64,000 nt of DNA. Origin: Labilibaculum sp. K2S. GTDB taxonomy: Bacteria > Bacteroidota > Bacteroidia > Bacteroidales > Marinifilaceae. The stretch covers positions 62,001 to 126,000 of the forward strand of contig NZ_JAUCMW010000005.1 in the NCBI RefSeq assembly GCF_030372765.1, read 5' to 3'. The position numbers and the translations under genes are program-made. Positions 38,257 to 44,796 of the stretch are shown one piece after another. Position 1 is the stretch's first letter. Every line of letters starts with the position of its first letter. The notes below the pieces were generated by a model, which saw nothing but the letters and a program-made list of their open reading frames with translations, was not told the origin of the DNA and did not search any database.

Positions 38257-38690
38257 TCGGTTCATTCTCTTAATTGTGTGTTTACAGTTCCCTCTCCTTC
38301 AGGAGAGGGTTAGGGAGAGGTATTTTGATCTGGAAGGTTTGGTGTGTGGTTTTTTATTTGGAAAAGCTTCGATTTTGAAAATGAAATACTTTTCTGGTTT
38401 AAGACCTCATCCCTCGGTTCATTCTCTTAATTGTGGGTTTACAGTTCCCTCTCCTTCAGGAGAGGGCTAGGGAGAGGTATTTTAATCTGGAAGGTTAGGG
38501 TGCGGTATTTTATTTGGAAAAGCTTCGATTTTGAAAATGAAATACTTTTCTGGTTTAAGACCTCATCTCTCGGTGCACTTTCCTGATTACGTATATCAGT
38601 TCCCTCTCCTTCAGGAGAGGGTTAGGGAGAGGTGCTTTAATCTGGATAGGCTAGGGTGGTGCTTTAGTCTGGAAAGCTTGGTGTGAGGTG
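38244..38690. repeat. Cluster of three palindromic intergenic repeats
   Basis: This continues the family seen at 37011: hairpins begin at 38287, 38444 and 38599, with the same CTTCGATTTTGAAAATGAAA body and AAGACCTCAT arm. The last unit decays at about 38690. No ORF in it is credible; the open frames seen on the plus strand are repeat artefacts. Confidence 0.88.
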
Positions 38691-38720
38691 TGTTATTCAA
38701 TAAATAAACGATAGAATACA

Positions 38721-39103
38721 GGAAGTTTAAGTTGAATATAAAAAACGCTTTAATCGAAGATTGTTTATTTGTTATGATTTTAAAATGTGTCAGGTTGCGG
38801 TCCCCTAAGTAAACCGTGGTGATGTAGATTCGTTGAATATAAATCATTAAAAAAAAATGTAAAATATGATTAGCTGGTATTCGATAGTGAATTCACTATT
38901 TACAGGTAAGTATCTCGTTATTTGAGATGAAATGATTTATTCTGTAAATAAACACGATAGTTAATGCTGATTGTTATTTGTTTGTATCGTTAGATAGGAG
39001 ATGTGGTTATTAAGAGTCAGTCATCTTTTTTTAAGTGAGGAGGAATAAGAATTATTTTTTTTGGTTGTATTAAATATGATTAACTTAAGTATTGCTAAAA
39101 ATG
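38721..39103 (+). repeat. Duplicated noncoding block, copy A (before the patatin gene)
   Basis: About 380 bp share extended similarity with 43531-43918. Matching landmarks in the same order are TTTAAGTTGAATATAAAAAA / AACGCTTT, TTATGAT...AAA.TGTCA, TTGCGG.CCC, AGTAAAC.GT, TTGAATATAAA, AAATATGATTA and a final TTAAATATGATTA. Both copies end 70-200 bp before unrelated operons (patatin here, cation channel there). Copy A alone carries a perfect 16 bp palindrome ATAGTGAATTCACTAT (38884-38899). It may be a shared promoter/regulatory element or the end of a mobile element. Confidence 0.7.
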
Positions 39104-39307
39104 AATCACCTTAGACTGGTTTGAGCAATATCTTTAAAGCGAAACTAATTTGAATGAGAACCGGGATAAATGGTGTTGTATGGATCACTTGATTGCGTTC
39201 ATAGCCTATTTTACAAACGGGAAAACTGAATACAGCCAAATGTTGTCCCCTGATTATTTGTGAAACACGAAACAAACTATATCTGTTAAAATCAAAAACA
39301 AACAAGC

Positions 39308-40957
39308 ATGGAAACTAAATTTGAAGCTTTTGAAAGTATTGGACTTTGCTTTAGTGGTGGAGGATACCGGGCCACGTTTTTTTCATTGGGAGTAATATCT
39401 TATTTAAATAAAATAGAATTTAAGAAAAAGCCGCTCCTTAGCAATGTTGAGGCCATTAGTTCGGTTAGTGGCGGCACGTTGCTGGCAGTGGCTTATGCAA
39501 AAGCAGTTCAGGATTCCAATTTCAAATTCGATTCTTTTTACGACAGCTTTTATTCAACATTTACTCCCGGGGCAGACCGGCTGCTCGAAAATGCCATTTC
39601 AAAATTGGAGGATAATTCAGTCTGGAAGAACTGTTCGTACAAGAAAAGATCATTAATCAATGCCTTCGCGCTTGCCTATTCCGATCTTGATATATTCAAG
39701 GGGAAATTTGAAATGTTTAAAAATATGACCTCTTTAAATTTAAAGCATGTATGTTTTAATGCTACTGATTTCTCTTTCGGATTGGCCTTTCGGTTTCAAA
39801 GTACCGGAAAGTTTGGAAACAATCCATTGAATTGTGCTGAGCTAAATAAGATGAACGGAAAGATTGACCTTGCAGATATTGTAGCGTCATCATCATGTTT
39901 TCCGATAGGTTTTGAACCATTACTATTTCCTGATGATTACTTTAAAGACAGGACTGATTTAGACTATAAAGCTTTAAAAAGGCTGGGCATATTTGCCAAA
40001 GGTGTTGGTATCATGGATGGAGGAATCGTCGATAATCAAGGGATTGGCAGCATGATGAACATCAATAAATCCATGGAAAGGAAACGTGATAAATCATTGG
40101 ATTTAATTATTGTGAACGATGTGGGGAGTTATAAAATGGTTCCCTGGCTGGGCGATTCTTCTACCGATTCTTCCCAGGTAACAGTTCAGAAAATGGTGCT
40201 GAAATGGCTAAACTACTTCCGGTTTCACTGGGCATATTGGGCAACTCTGTTGGCAGGTATTGTTTTGATGCTGATTAATTCTTTGGAATTGATTAAGGGG
40301 AGAGCCTGGCCATCCATCTATGTGTTAGGGGGAGTAGTAACAGGTATCGGTTTTTGTTTATCCTTAATCGGTTTTGCGGCAGGGCATCTAAAGAGTGATG
40401 TGCTGAAAAAAGTGATGTCGCTATTCGCGAAAAATGTTCCGGAGGAGTTGTTGGACGAAGTGATGTCTTTTCAGAGATTGGATATTGATTTGGTGAAAAG
40501 AATGCTGATTGAAAGAGCTACATCGGGGGTTAAAATGGTAAGTGATGTTTTCCTGAAACAAATCAGACGGTTAAATTACAATTTGATTTACTCCAAAGAG
40601 GAATTGAAAAATAAAATCATCACATCTACAGTGTATAAACTGAATGGCAAAGAAACATTGTACAAAAACAATTTTAAGCACAAGATACAAATCACCCAGC
40701 CTGGAAAGCAGCTGAAGCAGGTTGCATTAATAGCCTCGGAAGCTCCAACATCATTGTGGTGGGATAAAGAGGATGTCTCTACCGACAGAATGGATTCTCT
40801 CATAGCATGCGGTCAGTTTACCACTTGCTACAACCTGATGAATTATATTTTGGAGCTGAAGGAGAGTGATATCTCTTCGAAAGAAATAGATGACATGTAC
40901 AAGCTGCTCGAAAAAGATTGGAAAGAATTTAATAAGAATCCATTGTTTATGGTGTAG
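39308..40957 (+). CDS. Patatin-like phospholipase family protein with central membrane hairpin
   Basis: The product is 549 residues. The patatin catalytic core is N-terminal: oxyanion loop CFSGGGYRATFFSLG, nucleophile Ser54 in SSVSGGTLLAVAY, and dyad Asp237 in IMDGGIVDNQG. Such enzymes hydrolyse acyl esters of lipids. Two hydrophobic segments around residues 305-365 (TLLAGIVLMLINSLELI and VTGIGFCLSLIGFAAG) form a membrane hairpin. The C-terminal ~180 residues are helical and unrecognised. It leads a three-gene module with a lipoprotein and a 94-residue protein. Patatin-like effectors occur in anti-phage systems (CBASS CapV, for example), but no cyclase or other CBASS gene is present, so defence is only a possibility. 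Confidence 0.88.
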   Translation: METKFEAFESIGLCFSGGGYRATFFSLGVISYLNKIEFKKKPLLSNVEAISSVSGGTLLAVAYAKAVQDSNFKFDSFYDSFYSTFTPGADRLLENAISKLEDNSVWKNCSYKKRSLINAFALAYSDLDIFKGKFEMFKNMTSLNLKHVCFNATDFSFGLAFRFQSTGKFGNNPLNCAELNKMNGKIDLADIVASSSCFPIGFEPLLFPDDYFKDRTDLDYKALKRLGIFAKGVGIMDGGIVDNQGIGSMMNINKSMERKRDKSLDLIIVNDVGSYKMVPWLGDSSTDSSQVTVQKMVLKWLNYFRFHWAYWATLLAGIVLMLINSLELIKGRAWPSIYVLGGVVTGIGFCLSLIGFAAGHLKSDVLKKVMSLFAKNVPEELLDEVMSFQRLDIDLVKRMLIERATSGVKMVSDVFLKQIRRLNYNLIYSKEELKNKIITSTVYKLNGKETLYKNNFKHKIQITQPGKQLKQVALIASEAPTSLWWDKEDVSTDRMDSLIACGQFTTCYNLMNYILELKESDISSKEIDDMYKLLEKDWKEFNKNPLFMV

Positions 40958-41068
40958 CAATTTATCACCCGCTTAAATGGCAGATGCGATTTAATGAAAG
41001 TCAAAAATTCACGAAAGGTATCCGCCCGCAATTATCAAATTAAATAGTTTCAAAACAAACAAACCCAA

Positions 41069-41797
41069 ATGATGAGAGTGAAAAATATAGGAGTACTGGC
41101 AGTATTGTTTCTGTTTACCGCCTGTGCCTCAATTCCAAAAGAGACAGTACTATTATCTCAAACCCTCGGCAGCGATCTGCAGATATTGCATCAATCGCAC
41201 AACAATATTACAGATCTCTATTTCAAAAAAATTGAAAATGATATTAATTCTTTTGTTGATGATGTTTATGTTCCTTTTGTAATTCATTATGCATTAAAAA
41301 GTCAGTTGCAGGATTACAAGGACGGAAAACCATGTTTATACAGTGTAATTGAGCTGGCAGGAAAACAAGAAGGAGAAGAAGAATCGAAAGCTGCAATTAA
41401 TGATATGCAGGAATTTCTTGAAGCGGCTCAAAATCAGATATCCGGTAAAAGAAATGAATTGTTGCTGCCAATAAAACAGCAGCATTCCGAAATTACCAAA
41501 TCAATCAATCAGTCGTACGAAAATGCGCTTACTGCCAATCATACCATTACAGCTTACCTGCAGTCGTTGCGAAAATTAAAAGGAACACAGCAGGAAGCAC
41601 TTTCAATGATTGGTTTGGAGGGGGCAGACAGTCTGCTTACAAATTCATTGGTGAAAGTTTCGGAACAGGTTGAGAAGGCTGTTGAAGCGGGGAAAAAAAT
41701 CGATGCCCAAAGCGATGATGCCTACAAACAAATCCAGAAAATAACGAATCAGATAAAAGAGATAACCAATAAAAAACAAAGCAATGGCGAAAAATAA
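41069..41797 (+). CDS. Coiled-coil lipoprotein, function unknown
   Basis: The product is 242 residues. The lipoprotein signal is MMRVKNIGVLAVLFLFTAC (Cys19). The mature chain is almost wholly helical, with long Gln/Glu/Lys/Asn-rich amphipathic stretches (LEAAQNQISGKRNELLLPIK, SEQVEKAVEAGKKIDAQSDD) that predict coiled coil. I recognise no family. It follows the patatin gene by 111 bp and its 3' end overlaps the next small gene by 14 bp, so the two are translationally coupled. It may serve as an envelope anchor or partner for the patatin-like enzyme. Confidence 0.75.
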   Translation: MMRVKNIGVLAVLFLFTACASIPKETVLLSQTLGSDLQILHQSHNNITDLYFKKIENDINSFVDDVYVPFVIHYALKSQLQDYKDGKPCLYSVIELAGKQEGEEESKAAINDMQEFLEAAQNQISGKRNELLLPIKQQHSEITKSINQSYENALTANHTITAYLQSLRKLKGTQQEALSMIGLEGADSLLTNSLVKVSEQVEKAVEAGKKIDAQSDDAYKQIQKITNQIKEITNKKQSNGEK

Positions 41798-42068
41798 ATT
41801 TGATGATTTATTTGCTGAAGCTGATGCAGCTTTTACCGGCAAATACCAACAGGAATTAAATGAATTAAAAGGATTATCGAAAGAAGAAATTGATGCTCTT
41901 GTACCTAAAACCACCGATTCACAAATATATTTGGATCTTATAAATGTGGTTGATCAAGCATCGAAAGACAATCTGTCACAAGCCCAATTAATCCATAACA
42001 TTAAAGAATTGGGAGATGTTGCGGTTAAAATTGCAAAGAAAATACCACAGTTCGCCGCTTTACTGTAG
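41784..42068 (+). CDS. Small helical protein of unknown function
   Basis: The product is 94 residues with no signal peptide or membrane segment. It reads as three or four amphipathic helices (FDDLFAEADAAFTGKYQQEL, SKEEIDALVPKT, IYLDLINVVDQASKDN, NIKELGDVAVKIAKKI). No family is recognised. The start overlaps the lipoprotein gene by 14 bp, which supports it as a real, coupled gene. Its stop codon runs into a perfect palindrome. Confidence 0.7.
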   Translation: MAKNKFDDLFAEADAAFTGKYQQELNELKGLSKEEIDALVPKTTDSQIYLDLINVVDQASKDNLSQAQLIHNIKELGDVAVKIAKKIPQFAALL

Positions 42069-42081
42069 CCTGTTAACAGGC
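42068..42081. repeat. Perfect 14 bp palindrome at the stop codon
   Basis: GCCTGTTAACAGGC directly follows, and shares a base with, the TAG of the 94-residue gene. It has no T tail, so it is not an obvious intrinsic terminator; a protein site or RNA 3'-end structure is possible. Confidence 0.6.
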
Positions 42082-42111
42082 CGGTGAGTAACGGCTTTGC
42101 ATCCCGACGGC

Positions 42112-42190
42112 GGTTCTGTTTGAATGGATTTCACCCTGTCCATCGTCCCGAAAACTTTCGGGATTCCCTTAAAAAAGGGAGAACAGAACC
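42112..42190. repeat. Nested inverted repeats
   Basis: GGTTCTGTT (42112-42120) is the exact inverse of AACAGAACC (42182-42190). Inside lies a second perfect hairpin, TCCCGAAA / TTTCGGGA (42146-42153 and 42156-42163), and then CCCTT...AAGGG. The folded structure precedes the REP copy at 42199. Confidence 0.65.
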
Positions 42191-42198
42191 AGGCCGTT

Positions 42199-42305
42199 AT
42201 TGCGAAGCCGAAGCATAAGGCAGTGGCAATCCCTTTCAAATTGGGTGAATCCCCGTTTGAATAAGACCTTGTCAGTGATTTCACATCTTCACGATGGTTT
42301 TACCT
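42199..42305. repeat. Dispersed REP-like repeat, copy 1
   Basis: An imperfect palindrome opening ATTGCGAAGCCGAAGCAT and closing GTGGCAAT (42199-42230) is followed by a conserved tail (AAATTG.G.GAAT.CCC, TTTGAATA, CTGTCAG-like, GA.GGT). The same order is seen at 46800-46905. Confidence 0.75.
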
Positions 42306-42397
42306 GCTCCGAAATTGTTTTTGTAATTTTACCACCGCCAGAGCATTTAGGCACTCACGCGCTTTTGCGTGGCAGTTATAATAGCTCCCGTTCTTTT

Positions 42398-42565
42398 CCA
42401 AGACAATCAGAGGCGGCTCCAAGACAGAAGGTTCCTTCGCCAAGACAATCAGAAGATGCTCCAAGACACAGTGAGCTTTACTCCAAGACAAGATGCAGAA
42501 GCTCCAAGACACAGGGAAGGGCTTCCAAGACATACATCAGAACCTCCAAGACAGAAAATCAGATA
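42398..42565. repeat. Array of eight CCAAGACA repeats at 21 bp period
   Basis: CCAAGACA starts at 42398, 42419, 42440, 42461, 42483, 42504, 42525 and 42546; spacings are 21, 21, 21, 22, 21, 21, 21. The base before is T in all but one copy, so the constant core is about TCCAAGACA (TGTCTTGGA on the other strand). The ~11 bases between cores vary, though three contain ATCAG. No further copies occur one period up- or downstream. The single 22 bp step breaks any reading frame, so this is not a protein repeat. It lies between the REP region and the terminator of the minus-strand 256-residue gene. It is too short-period for CRISPR; iterons, a regulator-binding array or a repeat RNA are options. Confidence 0.9.
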
Positions 42566-42605
42566 TTGCTTTTGGTTTGCAGGATGCAATTTCCCTGTGG
42601 CCATG

Positions 42606-42634
42606 CATAAAAAAGGGAACCTCCCGATTCCCTT
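42606..42634 (-). terminator. Intrinsic terminator of the 256-residue gene
   Basis: On the minus strand AAGGGAA (42634-42628) pairs with TTCCCTT (42619-42613), followed by a T run (A-rich 42608-42614 on plus). It lies 22 bp past the stop codon and separates the gene from the CCAAGACA array. Confidence 0.75.
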
Positions 42635-42655
42635 CTGCAATTCTCATCATCCAAT

Positions 42656-43426
42656 TCAACTGATAGTCTCTTCGGGGATGTCAGCGGCTGCATTTTCTTT
42701 GTTTTTTCGGTACTCCGATTTTTTGTTGCGAAGATATTTGCTGGTATAAAGCTGAGCATGATCTTCATCTTTTCGGAAAACAAATTTCCCGTAATCTTTC
42801 AATTCATCAGCATATCGTTTTACCAAAGTGTACGACTTGTCGCGTATCACTTTCTTCTCATCATCAACATAAAAAGAGCCATTCACTTCGGCCAGTATAG
42901 CGCCCATTCGTTCCGATTCGCTCAAGGCTTTGCTGCACTGCGTCATTTCATAACCAATTGCCGTTAAAAGTTCGGCATGATTATTACCCAGTCTGCCCAG
43001 TTTCGCCAGATCCATCACCGAATCGGAATTCGAATCGCCTTCATTAATTTCATCCAAAATTTGGATTAAATCGTTATGGTTTCGGAAGGCAAACCTCATG
43101 TTATCATATAAATCACGAATCAGATCATGCATGGCCGGTGCATTTTCCTGCCATTTTTTTAGAGCTTCGGCTTTGCTTGTAGCCTCTGTTGCCCATATCG
43201 ATAAAGCAACAGTTAAAGCGCCCGTTAAAATTTCCAGTTTTTCCAGTTTTTCGGACTGATAGCCAACAGAAATCAGTTGTGGCAGGTCTTGCTTTGCCAC
43301 ATGAATAATCGATTTAATTTCTGCGATATACATCCCAACAGGCATGCTGCAATGTTTAATCTCTTCATTTTTTACAGAAGCTTGTATTTCCTCCAGGCTG
43401 CTGTCGTAATTTTCTTGTTCCGACAT
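42656..43426 (-). CDS. Unrecognised 256-residue helical protein beside the repeat array
   Basis: I do not recognise this family. It has no signal peptide; one hydrophobic stretch (LEILTGALTVALSIWATEAT, ~residues 70-88) could be a buried helix or a single membrane segment. The rest is helical and charged, with YDNMRFAFRNHNDLIQILDE and LAKLGRLGNNHAELLTAIGY in the middle and a basic, Tyr/Lys/Arg-rich C-terminus (YTSKYLRNKKSEYRKNKEN) that could bind nucleic acid. It is a complete single gene with its own terminator. It lies on the opposite strand to the patatin module, and the CCAAGACA array begins about 90 bp beyond its 3' end. Confidence 0.75.
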   Translation of the reverse strand: MSEQENYDSSLEEIQASVKNEEIKHCSMPVGMYIAEIKSIIHVAKQDLPQLISVGYQSEKLEKLEILTGALTVALSIWATEATSKAEALKKWQENAPAMHDLIRDLYDNMRFAFRNHNDLIQILDEINEGDSNSDSVMDLAKLGRLGNNHAELLTAIGYEMTQCSKALSESERMGAILAEVNGSFYVDDEKKVIRDKSYTLVKRYADELKDYGKFVFRKDEDHAQLYTSKYLRNKKSEYRKNKENAAADIPEETIS

Positions 43427-43530
43427 GTTTTTTCGGTTTAAGGGTAAATAAAATAATAATTTTTTTACTGATGTTTTGTTCTGTTCGGTGCTAAACCCGA
43501 AGGGTTTTTTGATAAAACAGCTTTGAAAGT

Positions 43531-43918
43531 AGAAAATTTAAGTTAAACGTAAAAACGCTTTGTGCAGAAAACCACACAATTATTATGATCCTGAAAAGTG
43601 TCAACTTGCGGCACCCTCAGTAAACAGTAGGGATGCAGGCATATTGAATATAAAATGTTAAAAAACGTGAAAAATATGATTAATGGGTTTTCGGTGCGAA
43701 TTCTTTGTGCTCGTGATTAGTGGCCTGTTCCTTCTGATTAAGAGATTTATTTTATCAACGAAAGTAATAATTGCTTGTGTGCTTGCTTTGCTGCGCCGGT
43801 AAAACAGGATGCTTTGCAGTTGGGAACAACTTGTCTTCTTTTAATTGAAAATGAATAAGGCGGTGAGCTTTTGATGTGTTTTAAATATGATTACTTTAGG
43901 GGTTGCGAAGAAATATTA
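43531..43918 (+). repeat. Duplicated noncoding block, copy B (before the channel-nuclease operon)
   Basis: This is the second copy of the block at 38721-39103, with the same ordered landmarks (AACGCTTT, TTATGATC, GTGTCAACTTGCGGCACCC, AGTAAACAGT, TTGAATATAAAA, AAAAATATGATTA, TTTTAAATATGATTA). It fills most of the 584 bp between the 256-residue gene and the cation channel. No ORF is present. Confidence 0.7.
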
Positions 43919-44010
43919 GATGTATAGAACTATACTGAATGAGAAGAAATAAATAAAATTAAACTTAGGCCAATTTTATTGTAAAAATAAAGTTGGAAGC
44001 ACTATAAAAA

Positions 44011-44796
44011 ATGATTAGAAAGCTATTTTTAAACGATAAATTTATTCTAGGTCTGATTCTGATAAATGCTATTATCCTTTTTATAGGTGGTTATTCATCT
44101 TCAGATCAACAAAATTTAGTTTTATCTATCACAGATAACTTTATAACAATACTTTTTATTTTAGAATTATTCATCAAATTCAAAGAATTTGGGATAAATG
44201 GATATTTTAATTCAAATTGGAATCGGGTTGATTTTATCTTGATTTCACTTTCTGTTCCAGCTCTAATTTCATTTCTACTTCAGATTAATATTTTTGATGT
44301 TAGTTTTCTTTTAGTATTCAGGATATTAAGAGTTTTTAAAGCTTTTCGTTTTTTCAAATTCATACCTGATGTAGATCAATTAGTTTCGGGTGTACAACGA
44401 GCATTAAAAGCATCTGTTTTTGTTCTTTTAGGTTTTGTTATTTACATTTTCATCATTGGTATCTTATCATTTTATCTATTTCAAAATAGTGGAACAGATT
44501 ATTTTAGCGATCCAACGGTTTCTCTTTATTCAACATTCAAGATTTTCACAGTTGAAGGTTGGTTTGAAATACCAGAATTAATTGCCAGGAACTACCCAAA
44601 ATCAGTTTCGTTTTTTATTTACCTCTATTTCATTTTTGTTGTAATAACTGGAGGTATTATAGGTCTTTCTCTTGTTAATTCAATTTTTGTTGATGCAATG
44701 GTAAGTGATAATAACGATAGTATTGAAAAGAAAATAGATGGACTAAATATAAAGATGACCGAAATATTAAAAAAACTCGAAGATAATGAAACTTGA
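44011..44796 (+). CDS. Voltage-gated-like cation channel (single-domain, six-helix)
   Basis: This 261-residue inner-membrane protein has the ion-transport fold: S1-S3 in residues ~10-90, an S4 helix with five basic residues every third position (R104, R107, K110, R113, K116 in FRILRVFKAFRFFKF), S5 (~130-155), a pore loop and S6 (~195-225). The selectivity filter reads T180-V-E-G-W184, close to the T-x-E-G-W of calcium-channel domains and to the T-L-E-S-W of bacterial sodium channels. It therefore probably conducts Na+ or Ca2+ rather than K+ (there is no GYG). The C-terminal ~30 residues predict a coiled coil, typical for tetramer assembly. It overlaps the nuclease gene by 11 bp. The DNA is AT-richer than the core genes around it. 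Confidence 0.88.
   Translation: MIRKLFLNDKFILGLILINAIILFIGGYSSSDQQNLVLSITDNFITILFILELFIKFKEFGINGYFNSNWNRVDFILISLSVPALISFLLQINIFDVSFLLVFRILRVFKAFRFFKFIPDVDQLVSGVQRALKASVFVLLGFVIYIFIIGILSFYLFQNSGTDYFSDPTVSLYSTFKIFTVEGWFEIPELIARNYPKSVSFFIYLYFIFVVITGGIIGLSLVNSIFVDAMVSDNNDSIEKKIDGLNIKMTEILKKLEDNET

Noticed and set aside
37011..38690. CRISPR-like or protein-coding tandem repeat
   Set aside because: Units are 155-184 bp, similar along their whole length and built of inverted hairpins. They fit REP-type intergenic repeats; open frames in them are not conserved between units.
39308..42068. CBASS defence operon headed by a CapV-like patatin
   Set aside because: No nucleotide cyclase, Cap2/Cap3 or other CBASS gene is adjacent, so the patatin alone does not support that call.
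42398..42565. CRISPR array
   Set aside because: The constant core is only 8-10 bases and the variable part ~11 bases, far below CRISPR repeat and spacer lengths. No cas gene is in the window.
42200..42610. 136-residue plus-strand ORF with PRQ/SKT repeats
   Set aside because: It is produced by the CCAAGACA array and the REP element. The repeat changes frame at the 22 bp step, and no start context or family is seen.
42449..42640. Minus-strand ORF with repeated CLG heptads
   Set aside because: It is the reverse reading of the same array and is broken by the same 22 bp step. It also runs through the terminator of the neighbouring gene.
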